From Apiosordaria backusii (taxonomy: Eukaryota; Ascomycota; Sordariomycetes; Sordariales; Lasiosphaeriaceae), in NCBI GenBank assembly GCA_030549205.1, contig JAUKTV010000002.1, positions 930,001 to 994,000 of the forward strand: DNA of 64,000 nt, given 5' to 3'. The notes under the pieces are model-generated. The model saw only the letters and a program-made list of their open reading frames with translations, made no database searches and had not been told where the DNA came from. Both the position numbers and the translations under genes were made by a program. Shown piece by piece: positions 36,201 through 47,400 of the stretch. Every line of letters starts with the position of its first letter. Position 1 is the first letter of the stretch.

Positions 36201-37023
36201 CCGTCACGGACCTATCCTCCTTCTTCTGGTTCAGCCTGCGAAACTGCCGCTCCTTTTGCCAGTCATTCAGCGCGCCGACAATGACAACCACAAGGATGGC
36301 GACGATGATCGCCACGCCCTCGATCCACTCGACTTGCGCGCCATGGCCTTCCTCGTGGTGGCCGTCAAAGGTCTGGTAGAGCCCGAGAGCGAGCGAGATG
36401 GCGGCCGCCACGCTGAGGAGAATCAGAACGCGGTCTTGGAGGGCGATCCATGCGAGCGCGAGAAAGGACTTGGATTTGCGGTCTGGGAGGCGGTTTTCGC
36501 CAAAGACGCGGCGCCGGTCGAGGTAGTGATCGGAGCATTTGTTGAGGAAGGAGAGCGGTTGGGAAGGGTCGGTATAGTTGATTTTTGGTTCGCGGGTGTT
36601 TGTAGCGGCTCTTCCGCAGTCTGGCTCTTTCTGCACCCTGGTCTCGTCGATGCTGAGGCCTGCTCGGGTATCGGTCCGAAGGCCTCTTTCAAGTCCTGGT
36701 AAGCTTCCCAGCGCTTGCAGGGCCACGACGGATTTTGGCTCTATGAGCTTTGATAAGTGTCCCGGCGACAAACCAAACGGATTGCCCACGATGTTGAAGA
36801 GGCTTTCTTCTCCGGGATCCGGCTGTATCGGGGTCGCTTGGGCTGACGATCGCAGCGGCGATTCAGCATCTACAGATACGATAATGTTAGTTGCAGCCTC
36901 TAAAGCAAGCTTGCTAACTAGAAATGGAGTCTCACCGGGCTTTCTGGCGGCCACGGCGGTGTCGATACTGACAGTAGGGGCGTTCGGCCGCGACGGAGGG
37001 TTATGACGATTTGCTTGGACCAT
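33267..37023 (-). CDS. P-type calcium-transporting ATPase (PMCA/Pmc1-like)
   Basis: Exons 37,023-35,814 and 35,767-33,267 join at ...LNVLAG|YIAKLG; the 46-base intron (GTAGGC...CTCAG) has the lariat motif GCTAATG. The product is 1,236 residues. It pumps Ca2+ out of the cytosol using ATP; fungal relatives of this type act mainly on the vacuole. Visible landmarks: TM1-2 (about 200-260), actuator TGES (about 322), PEGL in TM4 (about 458), phosphorylated Asp in CSDKTGTLTQN (about 502), nucleotide-binding KGAPE, hinge TGDGTNDAPALKAADVG (about 845), then six C-terminal membrane segments and a basic tail of about 100 residues. The N-terminal 190 residues are unusually long and Pro/Ser-rich. All catalytic residues are present and there is no RIP damage, so it should be functional. 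The start is the ATG at 37,021-37,023. Confidence 0.95.
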
Positions 37024-37452
37024 TGTCTAAGGAATGCAAAGAGCGGTTTAGACGACATTGCTGTGGGGCGCACTGATAAGCATAAAACACAAAATATGTC
37101 AAGTCGTGGACGGCATGCAGAGCGACACCGCAGAGTACCTTTAGTAGTTCGCAAACTAGTACAATGATATGACGTAGGGAAGCAGCTGGGCCTTGGCCGA
37201 CGTCTCCTTGACGGCATCGGTGAGGCAGTGCAACTCTTGGAGTTTGGGTGCTAGTGGCAAAGTTATCACGTAGAACCCCTTCATTCCCAGACTTCGAAAT
37301 GCATTAATTGACGACACGGCCTGGCAGTGGTGCATGTGCTGGAGCAACTTGGCAGCAGTCAGAATACACCATCATCATGACCACGCTCCAGATCCCCAGC
37401 CGCTGTCTAAAAGCCCGAATACAGAAAGAAATGTCGAAGGTCCTCACCTGCC
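37024..37452. promoter_or_regulatory. Divergent promoter between the Ca2+-ATPase and RING genes
   Basis: 429 bases separate the two divergent start codons. Short open frames on the minus strand do not look coding. I see no clear binding motif for a known calcium-response factor; the region is only inferred to be regulatory from its position. Confidence 0.45.
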
Positions 37453-38166
37453 ATGGTACCTAGCATGCCCAGAGCTCAGCTCCTACCAACCACCGATGCC
37501 CCTCCACCCTCCCAGAGCAGCAGCAGTGATGGGAGCAATGCCTCAAGGTGGATTGGGTTCGTTATATTTGGGATTTTCGTAATAATTATCACCAGTTTCT
37601 TCTTTCTCTTGATCATGTATGTTGAACTGCGCTGTTAAATTGAATCTCAGACGCTTACGCCGGCTCACAAGCCATCAATTCAAGATCAGGAGAAGGATGC
37701 GTACTAGCAGGGTGCACGCCGACCTCGAATCTCCGACACGGAATGTTAGAGATGGCATCCCACTAACATATCACCCGCCCGCTTATTTCATCCAACTGGG
37801 CCAGCCTTACAAGCAGCTGCGGGCGGATGCCAACGGCACAAAGATCCTACCAGACCAATGTGGCCAGTCTGTTGAATGGCAAGTTACCTACTGTCGTTCT
37901 GTCTCATGCTTTTCAAGACGTATTAGGCTCAGCATACCTAACTACTCTGTCAAATTCACTGCAGCGTCATTTGCCTAGAGGGCTTCCAGGACGAGAGCTT
38001 GGTTCGTACGCTGCCATGCCGTCATCTCTTTCACGCCGAATGCATCGCAAACTGGTTCCTAAAGCAACACAATACCTGTCCAATATGCAAGGCACACTGC
38101 GCTGGTACTCGTCAGCAAGAGGGGACTCTTCCTGCGCAGCCGCCCAGGGCGATACTAGCAGTCTGA
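37453..38166 (+). CDS. Single-pass membrane RING-H2 E3 ubiquitin ligase (three exons, GC-AG intron)
   Basis: Exon 1 (37,453-37,616) starts at ATG in a CCATGG context and encodes a Ser/Pro-rich lead and one membrane helix (WIGFVIFGIFVIIIT...). Intron 1 begins GTATGT at 37,617 and ends at 37,650 (34 bases) or 37,671 (55 bases, more usual); both keep the frame. Exon 2 ends at 37,878. Intron 2 (37,879-37,964) starts GCAAGT and ends TGCAG, with CTAAC inside. Joining TG|C creates the first zinc Cys: CVICLEGF, then LPCRHLFHAEC and NTCPICK, a complete C3H2C3 RING-H2. The stop is TGA at 38,164-38,166. The product is 190 or 197 residues. Such proteins recruit E2 enzymes at endomembranes. No single open frame covers it, so it is easily missed. 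Substrate unknown. Confidence 0.85.
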
Positions 38167-38370
38167 TTTTGTTCATGTGTTACTCTCTAGAGAGCCCCAC
38201 AGGGTTGTGAGTTGGGCTTTATCGCAGAGTTGCGGTATACGGATTATGAACCTAATTAGTGCTACCTTACAAAACGGCGTGCGGAGGAAGCGAGTTAGGA
38301 TCAGAAACAAACATAACGGCTGGGCCGCGATATAGATACGTTAACGTTACATGCCAAAACCCAGAGCGCA

Positions 38371-39009
38371 ATGGACGCAGGCGCACGCGAGCCCTGGATT
38401 CCAGACTTCACTGAAAACTCCCCTTGGCGCTGGGAGTGGTGGAAGGTTGGCCTGGCACCCGAGGACCTGTACACGAAACTGGAAGCGAAGTACAACACGG
38501 TGCCCTACAGGATCCAGGGCGACGAAGCATTCCACCACGACGTCAGCGACGCTGCACACGAGGCCAAAAACATCGACGACTTCTATGCGAGGCTGGCGCT
38601 TCGCCGAGATGAGCGGCTACAAGAACTGCGGAAAGCTTGGGACAGCATCGCTATCAAGATCATCTGTTCGCCCTCGATATTCGGCGACGATCTCGACCGT
38701 CTAACCCACTGGTGCGCTTTTCAGCAGTTCACCTCGAGCCGCTCCTTGGACTCGATAGTCCTTTTTTTTAATTCCTTCCTCCCGCCCACTACGCCGGCGG
38801 CTCCCCAGCTGCGGGACACACGGCTCTCAGGCTCGCCGCCTTCCGAGGCAGATCGGACCGAGTCGTCGCTGCCGGACACCGCCGCGGGCAGTCCGCAAGC
38901 CAACCCGCTAGACTCGACCCCAAGAGCGCGGCAGCAGCCGACACCTCCACCACCACCACCACTATCACCACCGCCACGCCGCACCACGCGACGTTCGTCG
39001 CGAGTTTAA
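38371..39009 (+). CDS. Hypothetical protein with proline-rich C-terminus
   Basis: 212 codons from ATG 38,371. The N-terminal half is aromatic and charged (PWRWEWWKVG, FHHDVSDAAHEAKNIDDF, RRDERLQELRKAWDSI) and looks like a genuine folded, mostly helical domain, but I do not recognise the family. The C-terminal 70 residues are Ser/Pro-rich, ending in polyproline and an Arg-rich tail. An overlapping frame takes over without a stop through the polyproline tract and runs to TGA at 39,171-39,173 across a 15-base repeat; its sequence (ATFVASLKAVFES, LRLPRQKWCKVAESL) also looks protein-like. Either the native C-terminus lies in that frame after a frameshift or intron, or the gene is decaying. The old LTR begins exactly at that stop. 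Confidence 0.55.
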   Translation: MDAGAREPWIPDFTENSPWRWEWWKVGLAPEDLYTKLEAKYNTVPYRIQGDEAFHHDVSDAAHEAKNIDDFYARLALRRDERLQELRKAWDSIAIKIICSPSIFGDDLDRLTHWCAFQQFTSSRSLDSIVLFFNSFLPPTTPAAPQLRDTRLSGSPPSEADRTESSLPDTAAGSPQANPLDSTPRARQQPTPPPPPPLSPPPRRTTRRSSRV

Positions 39010-39020
39010 AAGCGGTGTTT

Positions 39021-39080
39021 GAAAGCGGTGAGTCTGAAAGCGGTGAGTCTGAAAGCGGTGAGTCTGAAAGCGGTGAGTCT
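39021..39080 (+). repeat. 15-base tandem repeat, four perfect units
   Basis: GAAAGCGGTGAGTCT repeated four times, with a partial unit on the left. In the frame that starts at 39,021 each unit encodes Glu-Ser-Gly-Glu-Ser without shifting frame. Perfect identity implies recent slippage. Confidence 0.95.
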
Positions 39081-39214
39081 GAACTGCGCCTACCTCGCCA
39101 AAAGTGGTGTAAGGTGGCAGAATCCTTATCTAATCTACCTAAACATGTAGATCCCAAGATCCGGCATCAATGAAATACAGCACTTATTTGTGGATTTTAC
39201 GGTACCTTCTTCCC

Positions 39215-39265
39215 TGTGGTTTCCAGCACTTGCACCACCACCAGCACTTGCAGTTGGAAACCACA
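39215..39265. repeat. Perfect 11-base inverted repeat
   Basis: TGTGGTTTCCA (39,215-39,225) and TGGAAACCACA (39,255-39,265) flank a 29-base loop that itself contains GCACTTG twice. It lies within the diverged LTR and could form a hairpin in LTR RNA or DNA. Confidence 0.7.
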
Positions 39266-39499
39266 CAGCTGCCACAGTGAGCCACAGTGCTCTCTGTCAC
39301 AGAACTCTCAACAGATTGAAGCCACGGCAGCCACAGCGTTCTCAACGACCCAGGACCCCGACAGCCACGGCGTTCTCACCCACTGGAATCAATCGAATAC
39401 GAGGGACTCAACAGGGCTTATCAGCGATACAAGCCATCGTGGGCCACTGAACCGATGGAAGTTGTGGGGAGCGATAAGGAGGAAAACGAGGTCTTCAAT

Positions 39500-39905
39500 T
39501 GTGACGATCCCCTGTCCAGAACCTCTGAAAGGGATACACTGCTGAAGGCGAACTTCTAGATGATGGATCGGTGCAGCCAAAGGGTGCACTACAATAGACT
39601 TGTCTCAATGTACTTGTAAGCTGGTTACTAGAACTTATATCTTGTATTGCAAACTGCGGAACTATCTACGACCTAGCTAGTTCCTCCGTATATATAGACC
39701 ATGCTAAGCCCTTGATCATTACGATCATTCTGCTCGTCGCCCATGATCACAATGATCGTTATGATCCTCCTGGGTTTCTTATTGGCTATGCTCCTGCGCT
39801 TATTGCATTCCCCAGTGTTATTGACCATCTCGTTCGTTGCGACCCTCTCCTGATTGGCTGCTGACCTCGTACTGCTCCACCGTTCCCGATGTTAAGGTTG
39901 TGACA
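39500..39905 (-). mobile_element. Solo LTR (family S), copy 2, not RIP-damaged
   Basis: 406 bases with TGTGACGATCC at the left and GGTTGTGACA at the right, flanked by a perfect TCAAT duplication (39,495-39,499 and 39,906-39,910). Reverse-complemented, it starts TGTCACAACC and matches the copy at 9,143-9,568, including GGTCTATATATACGGAGGAA and GTATCCCTTTCAGAGGTTCT. It lies inside an older LTR. Confidence 0.93.
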
Positions 39906-40200
39906 TCAATGCCCATAAAGGGCTTCCCTTGCAGTGTATTTGGAATTGCCTTTTCTTTCCTTTCCTCAAGTTCAAGTTCAAGTCAAACAGTCAAAGTTTA
40001 ATATACTGGTTCACCACACTCTCTTCCAGGGCATAGATCCCTGTAGTTTAGTGCCTATTATTTTATAGTTCCCTATCTCTTTTTCTTTTACAGGGTATAG
40101 TTCCCTATACTTGCCTTCCTTCGGTATTACCTTACACCGTCGTATCTTGCAATTTAAGGACCCCAGAATCTTCACGGTAATTACTTCTACCTATCTAACA

Positions 40201-40906
40201 GGGCCTAATCAACTGACCTACCGGCGTATATTCCTATAAATATAAAGGAGCGATCTCTCGAAACTGCAACGTATTAAGCGCAAATAAAGTCTAAAAGCTC
40301 TAAGGAAGTAACTACATAACGTCTTACAATAATATAGCCAAATAAGTTGATTAACTAAATAAACGTACATTACTACTTCTTCAAGTAAGTAATTAAGAAA
40401 GTAATAAATATTATAATAAAAATAATCTTAAATATATTTAGAATAATATTTAATAAAAGGTCTCCTAATGTAATAATATTAAAGCTAACGTTAGATATAT
40501 TTATTTAAATGCAAATTCCGTCCTTATTCCGAGCAATTTTTAGAAGGTCGACTTCTAGGCACGACTCAAAGCCCCCCTAAAAGATATATATATATCCGAT
40601 AAAATGATTATCAATATATTTATAGCAAAGCCTTCAATACAGTCTAATAAAACGATTCAAAACCTAAAAATCGATTGGGAGATAGTAGGCAGCTATATAA
40701 AAGGCCTTAGTACTTTGTTTAGGAGGAAGATACCCTTCAGCATATAGTTTATTTATAAAGAAGTTAATTATAAGTAACTCTACGTAAAGGGTAAGAAAAA
40801 GAAATAGAGCATTATTAAAGCTCGAAAACTTTAAAGAGCTACCGACGCTAGTGTTTACAGTAAAACCAAGTCTACAGCAATAAACCCTTCTCTAAAGCCC
40901 AGATAT
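40201..40906. other. AT-rich transition without genes
   Basis: Composition falls from balanced to strongly AT-rich over about 50 bases near 40,240. There are no open frames of note and no recognised repeat. It ends at GATAT (40,902-40,906), the left target copy of the Gypsy element. Confidence 0.5.
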
Positions 40907-41590
40907 TGTTGTGAGATTCTACATCTCCGTAGGACTCACCCAACGTCACAGCTCCACTTTATACAATTCCTTAAAAGGACCCGTATTTTAGAAGCTCCCA
41001 AAGGAAGCTTCTTATTTTATTTTTACCTTTTACTATAAGTTATATCCTATATATAATATAATTATTATATTCCTATTTCTTTTTTTATTCTTTTCTTCTT
41101 TTCTATATATAAATATACTTAATAACCTTCCTAACTTTAATTTTCTATAGTAAATCTAATTTTAGAAAATACCTCTATATCCTTCTTTATAAAAGAAACT
41201 TTTATTAAGTTTTCTATTTATATACTTTCTATATTAACTATAAAAGCCTATATAAAAAACCTCTTTAAAAAGGCTTTTTAAAAATTCCTTTTAAACTTTT
41301 TTATAAACCTTCTTATAGAACCTTCTTTAAAGCCTTTTTTAAAACCTTTTTTAAAACCTTTTTTAAAAACCTCTTTAAGAAATCTTTACTAGAACTTTCT
41401 TTAAAATCTTCTTAAAAAGCCTTTATTAAAACCTCTTTTAAAATCTTCTTTAAAAATCTCCTTTAAAACCTTCTTTAAAACCTCCTTTAAAACTTCCTTT
41501 AAAATCTCCTTAAAAATTTTCTTTAAAAACTTCCTTTAAAAGCTTTTTTAAAAACCTCCTACTTAAACTTTCTATTAAAAGGTTATAATA
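40907..41590 (+). repeat. Gypsy 5' LTR
   Basis: 684 bases, TGTTGTGAGATTCTACA to GGTTATAATA. Its right half is a run of imperfect CCTTCTTTAAAA-type repeats of about 12-16 bases (about 41,270-41,560), shared with the 3' LTR. The first 100 bases are almost undamaged, unlike the rest. Confidence 0.92.
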
Positions 41591-43662
41591 TTAATAACTA
41601 TAATTAATTAATTAAATTATTAATATATTTAATTAAAATTAAATATTACTATAGTACTTTATTAATATAATATTAATATACTCTCTATAACTACTTTTTA
41701 TTTTATAATTATAAAGAATTACTTAAAAGCTCCTCTTTAATTTTTAAAGGTTCTTTCCTTTTATAAGTACTTTATAATTTACTTCCTTTTTAAAGTTAAA
41801 ACTAATAAAAAATAATAAACTTATTTATTTACTTTTTATATAATAAAGGACTTATAAACTTTAATTCCTTAATATAAACTTTATATATATTCTATCTTTA
41901 AAATATATAAATCGGCTTTCTTAATACTTTCAAACAACTTTTATATCCTTTAAAAGTTAAGTAAAAGGCTTAAGCTTAAAAGTACCTAAAGAAACTAATT
42001 ATCGGCTTTTTCCTTATAAAATAAAAAAGAATTCTTCTCTTTTAATATATAATATTTAGTTTAATTAAAATTTTTATTAAAAGAACTTTTAAAATTTACT
42101 ATTTTATTTAAAAATCCGCCGATCTTTAATTTCTTTTATACTTAAAACCTTCTTTTATTTTAATAATAATTTATAATACTTCTTTAAAAAAATAGACCCT
42201 TTTTATTTATAAAGATTATAAAGACCTTTTAAATTCCTTCTTTTTTATTAATTAAAAGGTCGATAGAAATAAATTAAGCCAATTTTAAAAAAGAACTTTA
42301 ATATTTAAAAAAAAAGTTAATAAAAGTAAAATATAAAAAAGTATTAATAAATAAAGATAGTATTATAAAGGATATAGAAAATAACTTATCTATTTTATTT
42401 ATAGCGGTAGCTTTAAAAAACTATAAATTAAATCCTATTATCTTTTTATAAAATATTAGGATATTCTTTTATAAGATACTTACCGATTTACCGGCCGGCT
42501 TAAACTTTACTAAAATCCTTAAACTTTTTTTTTTATAAGTATAAAAGGTCCTCTTTTTTTTAAAAAAAGGCTTAGTTTTTTATTACTTTTTTTTAATAAT
42601 AATAATATTAAATAACCTTTTAAAAGTAACTATCTTTAGTATTATAGAATATTTAACGCTATTTTATTTTAAAAACTTATTTTAACTAATTAGCTTTTAT
42701 TAAAGGCTATTATAAATAATAAATAATAGAAATTTACTTTATATATTTTATTAAATTATTAATTCGAAATTATTTATAACGTTTTTACTTAATAATTATA
42801 AAGCTTTTCTATTTAATTATTTAATATTAGCTTTTATAATAAATCTCCTTAAAATATTAGTTAATAATAATTTAATTAAATTACTAATAAAGGTTATTAT
42901 CCTTTTTATATTATTATTAACTTAATTAATAAATTAAAAGGATCTAATTAAATAAACTTACTTACCTTTAAAAGACGATTTAAATAATTATTTATCCTTA
43001 AAAAAAGATAATTACTTAAAGTTTACTTTATCGACTTATCCTTATAAGGTTTAAAAGAAGATCGAGGATTGAAGTTTTTAGATTATCCTTAATATTTAAA
43101 ACCTTATAAGATTAATAAGACAATAGTAAAAGAAGGTATATACTTTTAAGGTCTATCTATCTTTTAAAGCGTTTAATTTTTTATTAAAGTACCTTTTACC
43201 GGAAAGATAGAACGATAAAAAACGGAAACGCTAGGATTTAATATAAAACTTATTATTAAAATAGACAAAAATACTATAGTTTATTATTACCTTAATTATA
43301 ATAATAAATTAAAACCGTCTTAGTTTTTTAAAAAAATCTATAGTATAGGATATTATAGAAAGAATGGTAAAGGATATAGAAGCGAATTACTTTATTATAA
43401 ATAATAAAATAATAGTATTAAAAGATATTACTATTTTTATATAAACTATAGCTTAATATTTATAATTAAAAGTAAAGTTTAAAGTTTATAAAAGATTATC
43501 CTTTTATTTATTAAAACGTTAGAACTTACTTAGCTTTTTATAAAATATTAATAGGCCTTTTTAACTTTAATTAAAATAAAGTTAAACTTTTTTATTAAAG
43601 TATATAATAATCTTTTATAATAGTAATCTACTTTTATTAAAATAGATAGTTAATATAAAAAT

Positions 43663-43823
43663 TGATACGGTAATGGACAGTATGATGATAATAATAGGAG
43701 GCAAGTTGTTTGTGTTCAATTGATTATTCTAAGAAGAAGAAGCTAATGCTAACAAACTGTTTAAGTATCCTCTGCAGGTTGTAGATACCCGTGCACAACA
43801 TGGTGCCCAAGCTTTTCGTATCA
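43663..43823 (+). mobile_element. 161-base TG...CA insertion (solo-LTR-like), copy 1
   Basis: The ends TGATACG and CGTATCA are perfect 7-base inverted repeats, and it is flanked by a perfect AAAAT duplication (43,658-43,662 and 43,824-43,828). It is nearly GC-normal inside the AT-rich Gypsy element. TG...CA ends with a 5-base duplication suggest a short solo LTR; a small non-autonomous element is possible. It differs from copy 2 only by transitions. Confidence 0.9.
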
Positions 43824-44499
43824 AAAATCCTATATTTTATAAAAGTACTACTTTAATACCTTTAACTTATATTAAATATACTTCTAATAGGCTTAATATA
43901 AAATATATTAAGTACTTTTATTTAATTAATAATTATTAGAATAATAACTTCTTATATTTAATTAATTAGAATAAATTTAAAAAAACCGTATAACTTAAAT
44001 CTTTATAGTACTTTTATAACCTTCCTTTAAATTTAATACTTAAAAATAAAGCCCTTTAATTAAAAATTCTATTAATCTTATTATTTTTAAAAAAGGAACT
44101 TATTTTATTAAAGTATTTAATTAATAATCTATCTTTTCTCAGGCTCTATCGATGGTTTTCTTTAAATAAAAAAGAGCTTTAATATAAGAAATTTAATACT
44201 ATAAACTATCCTTTTTTAAACCTTAATTTAAAAATTAACTCTTAATTAATAAATCTATTACCGTTAACGATAAGCGTTCAATTATTTATTACAATATTTA
44301 TATATAAATAAGTATATATTAACTACTATTATTTAAAAAAGTTAGGCTATATTCTTTTATATTTAATAATCTATAATCTTCTAGAGATTAACTCTAATTT
44401 AGTTTATTGGATTTAACGCCTATAAAAAAGCTTACTTTAACGGTAGAATAGAAGTATTTAGAATAGTAAATGTAATATTAAGAAGGTTTAAAACTAATA

Positions 44500-47400
44500 A
44501 AAGATTAATATATATTAAAATAAAAGGCCTCCGACTTTCCCTTTAAAAGGTGAAAGAAAAGGGAATAGCTGATTGGTTTAAAAAAAAATACTATTTAATT
44601 GAAATATTTAGAATAATATAAAAGAAACTTATTTATAATATTTAAAAGACCGTTCCTTTTAAGGCCATTTTATTCTTTAAAAATTAAAATTAATATAGTA
44701 ACTTATTCTATTAATATATATTTAAAGATAAGGCTATAAGGAATATAAAAGTATAGTATTACTTTATAATTAACCAGTTAAAACGTTATTAAAGCCGTTA
44801 AAATTAAATTAAATGTAATTGCCTTTAATATAAATAAATAAAAAATCGTTATAATAATATCTATTTTAAAGATTAACTTTAAAATAATTGCCGAAAGTTT
44901 AATTGTAAAGAGTTCGATTACTAGACCGATTAACGATCCGAATGTCCTTTAATTACTAAATGATAGAGAAATAAAGACTTAAAGGTATAATAGAATTTAA
45001 ATAAATACTTTAAGTATTAAAAAGATTTAGAAATTAATATTATTGATATTAATAAACCTATAATTAATTCCTTTAATAATAACTTTAAATATAATAATAT
45101 TAATATATTTAAGGACAATAACGATATTTTTAATAATAACTTTAATTTTAATAATAAAAGGAATTAAGTTTATTATATTTTTAAAGTAGAAGATATTTAT
45201 ATACATTCGGTATTTAAAATATAATTAACTTATTAATAGTACTTTATAATATTTTAAATACTATAAAACCTACCTTATTATATAAAAGACTATCTAATAG
45301 TTTCTATTATAAAGGACCCCGATTAAAATATCTTCTATTTAAAAAAAGAAAGTAAAGCTCTTTTATAGAATATAACCTTTTAAAAGTTAAACCTTATTAA
45401 TATTTTATATATACTCCCCTCTTCTTTTAACTTTAATATATTTAAGTCTATCTTTTATAATACCTTTATTTAAATAAAAATACTTACCTTATTAACTTTA
45501 AATAGTAAAATAAAGTAAATCTATATTAATATAAAAGCTAGAAAATATACTATTGTTAAGAAATTATTAAAATAGATCTTAAATATTAAATAAATATTTA
45601 ATAAACCTTTTAAACTTTAGGGTATTAAGTAAAGGCTATAACGAACTTTTAATTAAATAAAGTTTCGGATTTACCTATATAGTAAAGATTATAAAAGATA
45701 GAAAGTAATATCCTTTATTTTAATTATAATAAATATAGTTAAATTTTTAAAAAGTTAAAATTCTATTTAACCAATCTTTTCTATAAAATTATTAAATAAA
45801 CCTCTTTTTATTTTAAAGCTATATAAAAATTAAAGGATATTAAAATTTAAAAGTACTATATTGTATTAAATAGGAAAGAATTTAAAAAAAAAAAGGACCA
45901 GTTTAATATTAAAGTTATAAAGTTAAATATTATTCGATTAAATAAAAAGAAATATCTTATAATTAAATACCTTAATTTAAAAAAAGATCGTATTTACTTA
46001 TTCTTAAAATCGATAGAAATATATAATACTTTTTAATATAAAAATTACTATATTCTATATTATAATACCTTTAAAAAGCCTATTAAAATCTATATATTTT
46101 AAAAAATAAAGACTTTATATACCGTCGCTTTTAAAAATATTATTAAAATATTAAAAAGATAATCCTATATAAAAAACTACTTTATTAAGTACTACTTTAA
46201 TATAAAAAGAAATTAAAAATACCTATTCTTCCTATTTTAATTAAAAGACTTTTTAAACTTTTTAAAGAAGGAAATGGTAAAAGAGGCTTAAGATAAAAAT
46301 AGAAAAGAACTTTTTAATTTAAAACTTAAGCCTAATTTATTATAAAAGAAGTCGTTAAAAAATCCCTTCGATTTATTAAATAATAAAAATAAAAAAAGAA
46401 AGGAGAACCTAAAGCTATAATTTATTTTAAAAATCATTAAAGATAAGAAGGTCCTAAAGTATAGGTTTAAAAATAGGGTATATATTTATAAAAATAATCC
46501 TTCCTTTATAAATAAGCTTAAAAAGTTAGTTTATAACTTTCTTACTATTTAAAAAGATTAAAGACTAATCGACCTTTCCTTTAAATACTATATAAAGATT
46601 TAACTTATTAATAATTAATATAAATATAAAGTAATTTCTAAACTATATTACCTTAACTTTAAAGATTGTAATATAATAAATAAGCTATTTAATAGACTAT
46701 ATTATTAAAGTCTAATATTTATTATTATCTTTTTAATTACTTTTAAAACTTTAATCTTTATAATTTACTAAACTATAAAAAGTAAAGTAAAAAGCTGTCT
46801 AATTATTAACCTTTATATAATTAATTAAATTATAATATTAAACTTTTATTTATTACCTTCTATTTATACTATTATAAAAAAATTATAAGGAAAGGCTTAA
46901 ATTATAATAATTAATATTATTAAATTCTTTTATTAATTTCTAATTATAAAAGAAAATAGATTAAAACTTACTATTATTTTAAAATATAAAGTAGAAATTA
47001 TAAAGATAATTTCTATAGATTTTTATAACTCCCCTTTATATATTTAATAATAAATAAACTGCTTTATTAAAAAAGTAAAATTAACCTATTTTTATACTAT
47101 ATATATTAATAATATTATTATCTTTTTAAATAATAATAAAGACTATTTTAAATATATTCAGTAAATCTTTAAAATATTTAAAAAGATTAAATTAAAATTG
47201 TCCTTTAAAAAGTCTTTTTTAAGATACCCTTTTATATATTTCCTTAAATTTAAAGTAAATAGGAAAGGAATTTCTATTATCGATAAAAAAACTAAGGCTA
47301 TTTAAAATATTAAATTCCCTATTATACTTTAAAATTTTAAAATATTTATCGAAAAGACTAAATTCCTTTACTACTTAATAAAAGAATACACTATAAAAAT

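Larger units (their letters stand above)
39171..40200 (+). repeat. Diverged LTR related to Copia-2, interrupted by a solo LTR
   Basis: The left edge TGAAATACAGCACTT matches the start of the Copia-2 LTR (15,247 on). The right part resembles its 3' half (AATATACTGGTT, then a final CTATCTAACA like the Copia-2 LTR end TATCTTAACA). Removing the nested LTR and one target copy (39,500-39,910) leaves about 620 bases, close to the 679-base LTR of Copia-2. No target duplication or internal region was found, and RIP is weak here. Confidence 0.5.

Noticed and set aside
41270..41560. Regular CCTTCTTTAAAA-type repeats considered as a CRISPR-like or satellite array
   Set aside because: Imperfect units without spacers, present in both Gypsy LTRs; they are internal LTR repeats.
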